Assembly: GCA_020740775.1 (NCBI GenBank)
Contig: JAHEWK010000012.1
Coordinates: forward strand, 1,798,001 to 1,862,000
Direction: 5' to 3'
From: Ilyonectria destructans
Lineage: Eukaryota; Ascomycota; Sordariomycetes; Hypocreales; Nectriaceae
DNA: 64,000 nucleotides
Both the position numbers and the translations under genes were made by a program. This document shows, piece by piece, positions 10,216 through 21,590 of this stretch; the stretch's first letter is position 1, and each line of letters starts with the position of its first letter. The notes under the pieces were generated by a model. The model had not been told where the DNA came from, ran no database searches, and worked only from the letters and a program-made list of their open reading frames with translations.

Positions 10216-11271
10216 ATGGCTCGCCTGCAATCGAAGGTAGCAATCGTAACTGGTTCCTCCAGCGGCATCGGCCGCGCTATTGCGCTACAATTCCACCGCG
10301 AGGGCGCTGTTGTCATATGCGCAGACCTGCGGGAACGATCGGTCGATGAAGTGTCTGGGGAGGCGGAGGTAACGACGGTCGATCTGATCACAAAGGAAGG
10401 GGGCACAGCCGAGTTCGTCAAGGTCGACGTCACCAAAGCGGCAGATGTAGAGAACCTAGTCGCGCGCGCAACAGAGAGGTTTGGACGCCTGGATATGTGA
10501 GTTTGATTCCCTCCACTACTTTCTCCAGTGGTTATTTGGGCGGGTTAGCGCCGTTGAAGGTAATTGTACTCACGATTTGGGGACTTAGTATGGTGAATAA
10601 CGCTGGTGTGGCGCTGGAATCAGGCAATCCTCAGAATATCTGGGATTTTCCTCAAGATATTTGGGAAAAAGATCTCGCCATCAACTCAACCGGTGTCTTT
10701 CTCGGGTGCAAATACGCAGCCGCACAAATGATCAAGCAGGAGCCGCTGGCCTGTGGTGATCGTGGTTGGATTCTCAATACGGCGAGTGTATTTGGTTTAG
10801 TGGGATCGAGTATGATTGGTAAGTCCTTATTCGATTGATTGTGTCTGGTCGTTGAAGTAGGAGAGTGGAAGAGGACCTTCAAGCAATATTGCAACTAATC
10901 AATGGCAGTCGGTTATGTTGCATCAAAACATGCAGTCATGGGCATTACACGGGTTGCAGCATTGGATTGTGCACCTTATCGGATACATGTCAATGCCATT
11001 TGTCCGGGTTGTAAGCTACTTCTCTCTTCTGCTAGTCTTAGCCTCACGAATCGAAGGATTATTAACAATTTCAACAGATACGGAGACCACGTTCATCTCA
11101 TCACTTCAAGGCCAGCCCGAGGTTAAAGCTAGCGTTGAAAAGCAGCATCCATTTAGGGGCTTGGGAAAGGCTGAGGATATTGCCAAAGCGGCTGTGTTTC
11201 TAACCTCGGAAGAGAATAGTTGGATTACAGGTACTGGGCTGCCGGTAGACGGAGGGTTCACTTCCATGTGA
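10216..11271 (+). CDS. short-chain dehydrogenase/reductase
   Basis: Four exons join in phase: 10216-10496, 10589-10818, 10909-11010 and 11078-11271, giving 268 residues. The protein is a classical SDR: cofactor motif TGSSSGIG near residue 12, NNAG at the exon 1/2 junction, serine in ILNTASVFG, catalytic YxxxK (YVASK) at the start of exon 3, and a C-terminal LPVDGGF motif. The substitution pattern after the first strand (CADL) suggests NAD(H) preference, but this is a weak inference. It most likely oxidises a secondary alcohol or reduces a ketone. It is divergent from the GFA gene and may be co-regulated with it. Confidence 0.9.
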
Positions 11272-13119
11272 GTTTAGCCGAAGGAGTATAAGACTAATAC
11301 TTCTAAAAAGAAGTATTCGCAGGTTTTTATCGCTATATATTGCTGCTTATCACTGTTGAAATCGCTGTTGAAATCGCTGTTCAGATTCTTGTTTCTACGC
11401 TTCTGTACCACGTGCTTGCTGATTGTGACAGAGGACTTGATCTATTGCTCTTAAACAATTACAGCCTTTGCCTCCTCCAAATTTCCTCGGTCAAATCCCC
11501 ACATAAAATGCCCTCAGTTTCCAGCATATCAACCGTACAAGTTGATCAGCACAGCGTCGGTCATCAGCTGCATAACCTATACTACATAGTAAAACAGGCG
11601 GATCTAACCTAAAGGTACAGAGTATATCCAAAGGCATTAGATATAACCATTTCTAACACGTATCTACCTCATATTATGAATAATACAGTTTTATTGAATA
11701 TAGAAATTGAATTCGTGCCCACTTACTGCAGTTTAAAATTTAAGTTAGGGTACCTCTCATAATCTTTTACGCGGATCCCCCCAATTCATTATCAACACTC
11801 CAGATTCCGGGCGGCTGGGTGGTATGCCGAGCGTGGGGCCGCTTGCACATTAATTACGGGGTTTGGAGAACACCTGAGCCCTATGGGAGCCCATGGGAGG
11901 CAATACAAGCACTAGGACATGCACAACTGCCGAAGAGAGTGCAATGCATCGTGGTATTCCACCACCGACGGCGTCCCCATAGCTAACCTCAAGCGCAGTA
12001 GAGTTACCGATGAACGCACCCCCGAAGAAGCCAAGAAAATATTCTGGCGCTTTGCACATCTGGCGTCAGACCTCAGGCACCACGCACGTCAAGATCCTCG
12101 CTGCGTAGCTGGATCTCGTCTTCCATCGACTTGGCAGACCGCATCGAATGATTGGGCATACGACTCCTTCGTCTCAGCGCTCCCTCCTTAACCCTTCAGT
12201 CAAAGAGTCCCACGAGCTTCCGGATCAGGCTGACTGCCGAGCGCATATTGGGAAACTACCTGCAATAAGTCAATGGCATCCCCTCCATGTTTCAACCCGG
12301 CCAGGCTCAACACGAGGTACAAATTGCCTCTCAGGGTGGCGCACATGGATACGCCCTGGCCTTCGGACACGCCTCACTCCTGCATGTGTATCCCCTTTTA
12401 ATGGCTTGCACAACAGGCCATTGAATGGAAAACTTGGGCCCAGCTAACTATTAAACTGAGTACGGGCTACCTTGGTCACCTTGTGGGAACAGTATCTCAC
12501 GAAGCTGCGGACTCCCCCTTTCCTGCTATCTGTATGATTAAAGCTCAGCGACGAGATAACGTCGGGTTGGTTAACTCCTGGCCTCTGCCTCTCGGCTTGC
12601 TACGGTCTTGGCCTATATCGACTTGACGTTTCTCGCGCTCGAACGACCTCCTCCGCCGAGGACGACTTTAGCCGTTAGAAGTGGCGGGCTATCTATGTTA
12701 CGAGAAGCTATTTTCATTTGCGCTCGGATACACTTCCGACATAACACATGAATGCAAGGACAAGAAAGATACGGAAGCTTCAGTCCGAGAAGTTCGGATC
12801 TCAACATACCTAGCACGAATCTCGGGCGCTGGTTCGGATTCAAACCCGGCTCTCCATACCCTACGTACCTAGTCGGACAGAATGTCAATTCTTCGGAGCC
12901 GATGGACTAAAACGCGGCACGGAAGAAGCGCCGAACATTCCGAATCATCGGTGGGTTGGGACCAATACCGGGGCTCGTAAGGGGTATTTATAAGCTTCTC
13001 TCCTGAACAGATATTTTATGCCTACTATAACACTGCGACAGCCGTTTTTGCCCATCTCAAGCTTCAACCTCTACCTGTGTTTTAGTCAACAAGTTATCAC
13101 CCAACACAAATTCTTCAAA
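11272..13119. other. intergenic region, mostly featureless
   Basis: About 1.8 kb without a credible gene. It contains a repeat copy at 11353-11500. A TATA-like element (TATTTATA, 12985-12992) precedes the ABM gene. The rest looks like unique, unconstrained sequence; short open frames here have no family resemblance. Confidence 0.5.
11353..11500. repeat. dispersed LTR-like repeat, divergent copy
   Basis: Starts TGTTGAAATCGCTGTT (the TGTTGAAATC unit is doubled) and runs through GTGCTTGC...GAGGACTTGATCTATT...ACAGCCTTTGCCTCCTCC. The same order of blocks occurs at about 37851-37980 and 63580-63690. It is probably a solo LTR or other non-coding transposon fragment. Confidence 0.5.
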
Positions 13120-13506
13120 ATGCCTCCGCCCTTGACACTCCTTGACATCCCAGGTACCTCAACTCCGTTCTTGAGTCAACTGGAAACAGAGACGAGCTCC
13201 GCCGTCTTTATCAACACCTTTGTCCTTAAATCCCATAAAGATGAAGAACAATTCCTCGCAACCTGGGCGCGTGACGGAAATCACATGAAATCGCAGTACG
13301 GCATGTTATCGGGGCAGCTTCATCGATCGGTGGGGACAGAAGGCAACGTTTTCGTCAACATCGCCGTCTGGGAATCAACTAAGGCATTCCGGAAAGCTTT
13401 CGCCGACCCCGAATTTAAGAAATATGCATCACACTATCCAGAGGGAACCATCGCGTATCCCATCATTCTCAGCAAGATGGCCGTGGCAGGTGTCTGCGTT
13501 GCTTGA
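13120..13506 (+). CDS. ABM-domain (antibiotic biosynthesis monooxygenase-like) protein
   Basis: An intronless 128-residue protein; the start at 13120 has a good CAAAATGCC context. It has the features of a dimeric alpha+beta barrel monooxygenase: FINTFVLKSHKDEEQFLATW (strand and helix 1), GMLSGQLHRS, FVNIAVWESTKAFRKAFADP (strand and helix 2), and a C-terminal strand. Such small proteins oxidise polycyclic phenols or degrade haem-like or reactive compounds without a cofactor, and many sit in secondary-metabolite clusters. The neighbours (regulator, questin-oxidase-like and averufin-oxidase-like genes) fit that setting. Confidence 0.8.
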   Translation: MPPPLTLLDIPGTSTPFLSQLETETSSAVFINTFVLKSHKDEEQFLATWARDGNHMKSQYGMLSGQLHRSVGTEGNVFVNIAVWESTKAFRKAFADPEFKKYASHYPEGTIAYPIILSKMAVAGVCVA

Positions 13507-13916
13507 GAGTGGGTGAATATCTATCTGCATGGGATACGATCACGTCGAAATGGTTCAATTTCGCTCAATTTAAAATTCGGACATCTCGGGGTCTACGGGT
13601 CTTCAGCGATTCGATCTTTTCGCAGTGTCAGCTATAGAATATACCAATTATATGGCAATGAATCAAAATGTTGACACGTGAAGGATTGCGGGTCATGACT
13701 TGGTCTTGCGTCTCATTTCGGGGTGCCCGGCTTAGTGTCTTGGTGCCAAGCTTGGCTCCTCTCCTGAGAGCGGAGAAGGGTTTGAATCAGGTACTGGAGC
13801 AAATTCTCAAAGTGAAGAAATTTCTTTCTATCTATGTGCAGCCAAATTTTCGCTTCAAGCCGTAAAACTCATAGCATTACAATCTGAGAACGGCTGTGGA
13901 GTCAGCAACTACTCCG
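13507..13916. other. intergenic 3' region
   Basis: Lies between the convergent 3' ends of the ABM gene and the Zn2Cys6 regulator. I see no gene or structured repeat in it. Confidence 0.5.
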
Positions 13917-16683
13917 TCAAAGACCCATGCTGCCGGTATTCATTGTACTCAACCCTGTGAGAGTCCAAAGCTGGCTGTCGCACAGAACAGGGTCAAACTC
14001 AATGTCATTAGGTTGTGCAGGCATACCAAACGAAGTCTCTTCAAGACCGAGTACCATTGTCGGATCGAGGTAAGAATTTGCAATGTGATCAATAATAAAC
14101 TCATGCCGCTCTTCGCACGTTGAAGCACTTGGTTCCATTGGATCGTCTGTGGTCCCTAATGGTTTGAGAAAACGTCAAATACATGTCATAATATAGAAAC
14201 AAAGCGGATGAGAACGTACTAGTAGTGGAAGGAGACTCTATGAGTCTTGAGATCCTTTCCAGCCCTCGAAAGTATCGGTAAGTGTCTGCGTCATGCTCCG
14301 ACATTCGCCGAAAGAAATCCTCACATATCCGCCATGTTTCACAAAGCTTGCTGTGGTTGAGCTGCTCCAAACCCGGCAAACAAAGATCTGCCAAAATGAC
14401 CACCATGGCAGCATGGTAAGTATCTAGTAAGTGTTAGCACGGAGAGCTAAATAGAATCTTGACTAGCAAGTATGTCATACAGTAACAACTGTACCACGGT
14501 GACCCAGTGAATGCTGTCTTTGAGCCATTATTGATATGATCAATCAGGGCCTGTGCAGTCTCAGTACATGCGATGGAGCACCTCTCAGCAAAGGCATCAT
14601 AGAGATGAGATCGAACTCGCGACGAGTCTCGGGGCTTCTCCAATGAGGATGTTTTTGCTTGGGCATTTATTTTGCGGCAGAGTTGGACAAAAAAAGGGCG
14701 ATACAGTAATACACGTATGTGGAGAAACCTATCGGTCATTGAGACGGGGAATTAAATAGGAACAGTAAATTGGGTAATGGAATGTGCTGGCTTCGACTTC
14801 TTACCTTGAGCGCAAGACATGTCTTTGCTGCGGAAGAACGCTCCGGTTGTGAAATTTTGCTATATCCGTTGACCAGTGAAGCGCCTCTGGCAATTCGGCC
14901 TCAAAGCGGTCCAAGTCATGATCTAACCCAATTGTAGAGGAAACCTGATGCGTATAGTACTTTTCTTCGTCAACGTTGGTCCAATTGCTCGCTTCATGCT
15001 CTTTCCACGGGTCATATATTTGACTCAGGATGCGGTTGAGAATATGGCTAAGTTTGACGGCCTCCGCAAAGAAGTTTGTCGTAGAATTATCCATGTCACT
15101 TTCGACAGAAGCGGAGGCTGAAATCTCCTCGTCTGATGTACTTGGAAGCGGGACCTTGGATATGGTTGAGTTTGAACATGGTCGGCCCGTCAACATGCCG
15201 GAGACACTGTATGTCGCATGACTGGTTAGAAAAGAAAGGCAACACGCCCCACGAGAAAGATATATCTTACGTATCGAGACAAGTGCAGCTATGCCACACC
15301 CGCCTTCTCATCTCAACGTCTAACCGAGACGTTGTTCCCTCATCCATTTCTAGATGTAGACCCAAGCCCTGAGCCATACGGTAGGCGATTCCCACTACAT
15401 TCCAGCAGCGGGTAGTGAGACTTGTAGTTTGGAGATAGCGTGCCAATATTAACAACGCTTGAACCATGGAAAGATCAGCATGATCCAAGAACTCAAGACG
15501 CATGAGATGCCTGGAGCGTCGAACGAAAGGAGCACATCTCTCTCTGCGCTCATGAGCTGGTCCGTCAATGAACTGCGTTGCCAAGGCAAAGGTTGCATTA
15601 AGCGCACAGTAGAATACCGGTACCGAGCAATGCGGACCCCCAAGCCCTACTCCTGTAAGTTGAGGCATGTTTTTGACGTCGGAATCCGATAGCCAAAGGC
15701 GGTTGTATGCCTCGATGAATGTTGGCCAATGCAAAAATGGGTAAACACTTTGCACCCTTTTCCGGTAAAGATCGAGCAGGCTATCCGCGACGAAGCGCGG
15801 AGGGAGATGATAATCATCTTTATTCGACGAGTAAGGAGTTGAGAGGTTGTCTCGCCCTGATTGGAATAGTCGAGTGAAAGGGTTTTGACGGTCAGCTCCT
15901 GGCCTGGACGGTTGATTACAATGATCTTGTATATCACACAGTAGCGAGGCTGCAGAAGGCTCGCCGTAGAACTCACTGCTCGTATCAGTCATTGTGTCTG
16001 CTGTCAAGTCGGCTATACCCATGGCATTGATGCCGCTGACGTCTTGACTAGATGGCTGACTATCGACTTCTCCAGTAACATCTTCGCTTGAACCTCTCGT
16101 AACTCTCATGACATCCGAATGGAGCACCGTCTGTCTTGGTTCGAGTACCGTCGAAGCTGTGGAGCACCGCATAGACTGGGGTGGAGATGGACCAAAATTT
16201 AATGCGCGTAAAGGTTGCTGTGGAAGTCGTCTTTGTTCCAGCCCCTCGCATGATGCAGCGATTTCCGACTGTATGTCTGGCCCTGTTTCGTGACTCACCT
16301 TAGCCTCTAGATAGGCTAAACGGTCATGGAGAGACTGCACCACCCTAGTAGATTAATGAGATTTTTAATTTAGTCGACTCAGGATGTTTAAGTGGCACAT
16401 ACCGTCTATTCCCCGAGATTCTTGAAGGTTCGCTAAGGTAGGTGCAGGGCGGCTCGCTTCTACGCCTACGCCTACAAGCACCACACTGGGGGCGGATTCC
16501 ATCGCATCGGACTTTTCTTGCGCGGCATTCTTCGCATGCAAGGCTGATCTTCTGTCGCTTTCGAGAAGGAGCTGTCCCCTGTTCTGTGCGTATGGACTCG
16601 TCTTGACCCGTCTGGTACTGAGCTAAGTCCGATATCTGAAGCGTTTGGGACGAGTGCAAGCCATCATGGTGTATTGAAGACAT
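13917..16683 (-). CDS. Zn2Cys6 transcription factor with fungal-specific TF domain
   Basis: Six exons on the minus strand join in phase: 16683-16403, 16344-15271, 15221-14805, 14728-14481, 14423-14220 and 14155-13917, giving 820 residues. The DNA-binding cluster follows a KRQK basic stretch (CEECRARKVRCDG then CGACRRRRRSEPPC, about residues 45-77). A probable linker/coiled-coil comes next (VVQSLHDRLAYLEAKV). The fungal-specific middle homology region spans roughly residues 260-650 (YPFLHWPTFIEAYNRLW, MAQGLGLH, RRRVWHSC), and RFLHIRVLLYRPFF occurs at the exon 3/4 join. It probably controls the adjacent tailoring genes. Its own promoter contains an inverted CCGG repeat and tandem GCGGGG sites. 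Start chosen at 16683, the first in-frame ATG. Confidence 0.88.
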
Positions 16684-17225
16684 TGAAGTTCTCTTCAAAG
16701 TCTTTCTGCTGATATTCGCGTCGCTTGAGCCGTGCGGTCAATGATGACAGCAATAATGATTCTGTCTTGGGCCTGTCGCTTCACCACGTGTGATGCTGAG
16801 AATTAGGTCCGGATGGGTCGCGCCAGGACTCTCGGATTCATCATGTGGAGCATCAAATCGTATTACTGCCCTGCTTTATTCTCTCCAGCATCGCCTTCAT
16901 TTTCCCCTTTTAGCTCCACTTCCCCTCTCGCAGCTAAGACCTGGGATCAATCACTGTCGAGTAATCTCCACTGGTTTCCGTAGGAGGTACCAAAACATCA
17001 ATAGACTTGCGTGTTTTGGATGGTGGCGGTCCAATACAGAGTAGTGATACCGTAGAAACGCAGGCTTCTCAAACGCCTAGTGACTGCCATAAAAAACAAG
17101 TACGCCCAATAAAAGGAGTTAGGTATGTCGTTTCTGCGGTTAATAGTGGAAATTGGTGATAGAATGGGGATAAAATGGGGCCGCTAATCGTTTACTCAAG
17201 ATCGGACATCGGTATTTCTGTGAAA

Positions 17226-17243
17226 GTCCGGGGTAAACCGGAC
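17226..17243. promoter_or_regulatory. inverted CCGG repeat, candidate Zn2Cys6 operator
   Basis: GTCCGG, six bases, CCGGAC: a perfect inverted repeat of CGG-containing half-sites, the architecture bound by Zn2Cys6 dimers. It sits in the shared promoter of the regulator gene itself. Confidence 0.45.
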
Positions 17244-17271
17244 AATTTCCAAGTTGCGTTGTCCGAGAGAG

Positions 17272-17311
17272 GGCGGGGAACGGCGGGGAACCGTGGGGAA
17301 CGGCGGGGAAC
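17272..17311. repeat. 4 x 10-bp GGCGGGGAAC tandem repeat
   Basis: Units: GGCGGGGAAC twice, CGTGGGGAAC, GGCGGGGAAC. Each contains GCGGGG or GTGGGG, which fit the CreA carbon-repression consensus SYGGRG. Confidence 0.55.
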
Positions 17312-17834
17312 CTTGATCGCCGCTACCAGGGCTTGTACAGTACCTTTGGCTTGATTTAGCCCAGTAACCTGCTGTTACGGCGACATGATTTACCGAGAAT
17401 AGATCCGTGGTCCCCGCTGATGACATGATGAATCGAGTAATTAGGGAAGTCATCAATTTACCCTGCGAGTTGGGTTGGGGTAGCGTTGAGTATGTTACGA
17501 CAAGTGAGAAAAAGGTCACTCATTCGGGCATATCTTAAAGCCCAAAGGCCGGGCGAAGGGACAATAATTTGGTACGGGTGGGAGCCGCCCCAAGGTTCGG
17601 CGATTCGGGGGGGATTCCGAGTTTGAATCGAGTCGTATGGTACGGAATTGGGGACAACATGTCACTTGCATCGTGTGCTGGGCAGGTCATGACCATAAAT
17701 GAGATAATGCGCCCTGTGTTTCGTAGTTTACTCCCAAAAATTATGTGTATCTGTATACATATCTTTTGAACCTAGCTTGCCTACCGAGTCTTTTCAAGAA
17801 GTATCTAAACTTTGCAATCCTTCACAACCTTACC

Positions 17835-19241
17835 ATGGGATCTCAAGTCGGCATCGCATCCAGCGCCCTACGCAAAGCGCCCGTGTATCGCTTAAGTGAT
17901 CGAGGCGATGATCGTGCGAAAACACTTGACAAACTCCTCCGAGAGAACCACGCAGCTCACGCGGCTCTACGGGACCCGAGATTGCTCTTCCACAACCATG
18001 TACCCCATGTAAGACTCAATATACCAAAAGTCGTAACATAAGTGTTTTTGGATAAGAAGCTAATGTGTGATACAATAAGGGTCTTGGATCTTCCTACCTG
18101 CTGGGGGCTAGCAGCGCCAGATTGCACGAAATATATGCGGTCGAGGTACCAAATCTCACCTCTGTTGATGGCGGTGTGTTGAGGAACACCATTACGACTG
18201 AGAACTGGAGGGAGTACCTGGGCCAAAAGAAGTACGTTGAGATATTGGCTACTAGAGTGTCTTGGTGCAAGAATTAATGCGGAATGCCTCCAGATACACG
18301 GCCGCATTCGTTGACTACTTCGACTCTGAAGTGGAGAAAAACGGGGGGGATTGGAAGAAAGTCGTGGATGACCACCTTTACTCGGGAACAGAGTTGTTGA
18401 TCAATGGGTTCTCTGGCGGACGTACGTGCGATTTCCTTCCGGTCCGCTTGTCGAGGTGTGCTAATCAGGAGCTGTAGTTGGTCATCCATTCATCCACCTC
18501 GCGTATGGCTATGAGTTCGAGAGCAAAGAAGTCATCTCTGAGGCCCTCAGTCTCGGTTGTACCGAGTATAGCCCGACGCATAGATACCTGGACTCTCCAC
18601 CGCTGGATAACTCGACATACAAAACAATGAACTTGTCAGAGGTTCTTTCCAAAATTCGCAACGACAACCGCTTTGACGGCTACTCCGAGGATCCAGGATT
18701 TGCCAACATGTTTACCTTATTCCCCAAATACGAGTCAGAATTGCTGGAGCACTGGAGCGCTTTGGTGGTGGAGAATACAACCACACAGTTCAAGGACTGG
18801 TTGCAAACAGCGGCGGTGCTCGCGATGAGCACAGTGGATTCAGACGGGGGCTATGACTTTTACTTGGCTCACGTCTTATCGGTTGGCCACGCTCTCCGCA
18901 TCTTGATTCCTAACATGCCAGAGCAGCACAGGATTTCCGTAATGAAGCAATTTGGCATGTTCGTGATTTTGTGCTACCTGACACAGCTCCGACCAAGCTT
19001 TGGCCTTGACGCAATTCAGTCTTGGAAGGCGGACCATGGCAGTTGGGATGATATTTACAAGAGTGCCTTACGAAGCAAGTGGTCTGACGATTTGCATTGG
19101 CCCAAGATAGTCCGGGCCTTGAAGGAGGTAGAGGAGCTAAGAGGGTCTGAGGATAGCTTCTATCAGAAAGCAGCAGCGAAGTTTATATCGGAGTTCACGG
19201 GCTGGACTGGCTTTGGATTAGGGGTTGACGCCATTCATTAA
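17835..19241 (+). CDS. questin oxidase-like protein (DUF4243, Baeyer-Villiger type)
   Basis: Four exons join in phase: 17835-18008, 18080-18231, 18294-18421 and 18478-19241, giving 405 residues. Family signatures: an N-terminal LLRENHAAHAALRDPRLLFHNHVPH, then LGSSYLLGASSARL, YTAAFVDYFDSEVEKNG (across the second join), SGTELLINGFSGGLGHPFIHLAYGYE (third join), and a C terminus ending GWTGFGLGVDAIH. Characterised relatives open anthraquinone rings by Baeyer-Villiger oxidation (questin to desmethylsulochrin; the AflY-type step in aflatoxin formation). Here it sits next to an averufin-oxidase-A-like gene, a regulator and an ABM protein, consistent with aromatic polyketide modification. It is slightly shorter than typical relatives. 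Confidence 0.85.
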
Positions 19242-19686
19242 TGTTTGGGTCACGGTCACATTTTTGGGCATGTTCCAAAATACAGTGTCGAATGAATTTG
19301 TCAATTAGTTAATTCTTGCTCAAGAATATAAATCGCTTTTGACCAACAATGAGTGTCTTGGATTACAAACCCACATAATAGGGGCATGACGGCGACTGTG
19401 ACAACCCGCTTAATCGGTCCGAGCACCTTCGGTGATGCGGTGGCTGGGTTCAAATGAGTCTACCTGCAACAAGTTTAGGGTGGTCATAATTACGTTCTCT
19501 CTCCTTTACCGGAACTAACTCCGACCCCGATGCCGAAGTTCGGTGGCGTAACATGATATAAAGCTACAGCTTGGGAGGTATAACAGTCAGAGATTAGAAC
19601 CGCTTGACACATATTGTTTCCTCGTCAATCCAATTATTACTCCGTACGAACCCTTGATTCATCCTCCGAGCCTCTCTGTGTTAAAC
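19242..19686. promoter_or_regulatory. promoter of averufin-oxidase-like gene
   Basis: Contains a perfect CCGAA-G-TTCGG palindrome at 19533-19543 followed 12 bp later by a TATA-like GATATAAAG (19556-19564), about 125 bp before the start codon. The palindrome is a candidate regulator site. No coding sequence is seen. Confidence 0.4.
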
Positions 19687-20508
19687 ATGGCTCTCACACC
19701 AACACGACGAATCGCCCTCTTTGGGGCAACTGGGGGCACAGGCAGCGCTACAGTTCGCTCTTTCATCAAGCGTCAAGACTTTGGGAATTCCCCTATCGAG
19801 TTGAGACTCCTAGTACGCTCAAAATCCAAACTTTTTGGACTTTTACCTGAACTTCAGTCTTTTCCAAATGTCCATATCTGGGAAGGACAACTTACCGACA
19901 CGGAAACAATACGGGACTGTTTACGCGACGCCGATACCATCATATGTGCACTGGGCGAAAACCAAAATATCCCTGGGTGCCATGTGATACAAGACCTTGC
20001 CAAGTCGATTGTTGACGTGCTCAACGAGTCGAAATCTTCTTGTGCTGGGGAATGGACAAGACCGCGATTAATTCTCTTATCGTCCTCGACATGGAACGAC
20101 CGCTTTGCCGCACAAGAGCCAGCGCTAATTATCTGGCTGCTGAAGACGGCATTCTATCATCCCTATCTCGATCTCCGTCTGGCTACATCACTTCTCGCGG
20201 CTTCGACGGACTTGCTGTCACTCTTGCTAGTCCAACCATCTGCTCTTGTGGAAGACAAGCCCACTGGGATGGAAATCAGTACTGAACGAGTCAGCGTGGC
20301 TGTTTCGTACTCGGACTTAGGCGATGCCATGGTTGAGCTTGCTACGCAGGAGGCGTATAGCCAGCTCGATGCTGTCGGCGTCTCCAGTAAAGGCGACAAT
20401 TTTTTGAGGAAGTATGGGCTGGAGTTATTGTCAAGAATCGCGAGAGGATTGGTAGCAGGGTATATGCCCGGATACTGGAGAATGAAGAACTTCAAGAATC
20501 GAGCCTAG
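19687..20508 (+). CDS. averufin oxidase A-like NAD(P)-binding protein
   Basis: An intronless 273-residue protein with an NmrA/atypical-SDR Rossmann fold: cofactor loop ALFGATGGTGSATV near the N terminus, VRSKSKL after strand 2, and ADTIICALG in strand 4. The segment RLILLSSSTWND is characteristic of the averufin oxidase A (AvfA/AflI, OrdB) group. Those proteins act in anthraquinone/xanthone pathways; their chemistry is still debated. Pairing with the questin-oxidase-like gene immediately upstream, in the same orientation, supports a shared pathway. Confidence 0.8.
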   Translation: MALTPTRRIALFGATGGTGSATVRSFIKRQDFGNSPIELRLLVRSKSKLFGLLPELQSFPNVHIWEGQLTDTETIRDCLRDADTIICALGENQNIPGCHVIQDLAKSIVDVLNESKSSCAGEWTRPRLILLSSSTWNDRFAAQEPALIIWLLKTAFYHPYLDLRLATSLLAASTDLLSLLLVQPSALVEDKPTGMEISTERVSVAVSYSDLGDAMVELATQEAYSQLDAVGVSSKGDNFLRKYGLELLSRIARGLVAGYMPGYWRMKNFKNRA

Positions 20509-21590
20509 AGTGCATAACGGATTGCATAACAGATCACGGAGAAAGATTCAAGGGCTTTTCGTCGGAAGTGGCCGTATAGCATGGGGTTAAGATAGAGAGG
20601 TAGTTGAGAACAATGTTTGATGTCCGGCAAGCTATAACATTCACCTGAATGTTTTTTTTTATTAAAAATAAGAATAAAGTAGATGAACTGGCCTTGGCTA
20701 TTCCGAGTTTAACACCGTAAGCTTAACATGATAAGCTCAATTATGGTCGGCATCCCCTGCCCTGAGTTACCAGATCTACCCAGGGCAAATCACAAAATCG
20801 TACGTTCAGCTTCTTACGTCTTCCGAGAGGGTTGAATAACTAGCGTCTAATGAAACCAGCCATATGTCAACTGTTCAAACTACAAGTGTTTAGAATATTG
20901 TGGCGCCATGCGAAAGCGCAATGATTCATGATTGTCGGCAAGTCGGACATTTGTAAAGAAGCGAAAGCCGAGACGCGGATCCACTTGCCCTCTTCCGCCT
21001 GATGATCTATCGATCCTGTCCCCGCCAAACAGCGGGACAGCGGGACAGTGGGGGCCAAGAATCCTTGACATTAGCTTCCGTTCTCAACTCGGAATGCTTT
21101 GCGAATAACCGAGCTTCAGGTCCGCCTCTACATAGTTACACCGGCGTTGTCGACTAGCTCATTCTCCGATATTTCGGATGGCGTTCAACTGAAATTTGGC
21201 CATTTTTCCGCCGCTTGCAAGCTCCTCGGGAGAGTGCGACTCCACAGAGTCAACATTGCTTCGTGTTCGGATCCCGCTGACTTGACCAAACGTCGCTGCA
21301 GGAGCCCAGCGGATGACGTTGAGCAACTAAGCCCATGTGCCGGGAAGAATATTAGTATTTATCCTGCCTGAGCTAATGCGCAACATATGAGAATATCAGA
21401 GACCGAGAATTAATTGGTCTCTGTTTGGATGAGAGTTTCTGTATCAAATAATCGTGCCGTATGCACTTGACTAATTTTCAACACCATACACAAAGGAGGA
21501 GCTAGGTTCTAGAATCGGAATCTCAGGACGCGCTTGATCGAGAGTTTATCTCTCACGGTCACCCATTATCCTCTTTATTTTTCTACCATC
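20509..21590. other. intergenic region
   Basis: About 1.1 kb with an AT-rich patch around 20650-20690 and no gene or repeat that I can support. Confidence 0.5.

Larger units (their letters stand above)
16684..17834. promoter_or_regulatory. divergent promoter between regulator and questin-oxidase-like gene
   Basis: A 1.15-kb spacer with no gene. It holds an 18-bp inverted repeat at 17226-17243 (GTCCGG-6-CCGGAC) and a four-unit 10-bp tandem repeat at 17272-17311. Both are plausible operators. Confidence 0.5.

Noticed and set aside
12613..12888. Opposing short frames before the ABM gene
   Set aside because: No family similarity on either strand, no splice structure.
18232..18265. Read-through of exon 2 in the questin-oxidase-like gene
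   Set aside because: It leads to a stop within about 20 codons; splicing 18232-18293 restores the conserved KKYTAAFVDYFD sequence.
20508..21590. tRNA gene
   Set aside because: Scanned for paired A- and B-box-like sequences and a foldable cloverleaf in the gene-free gaps; none found here or elsewhere in the window by eye.
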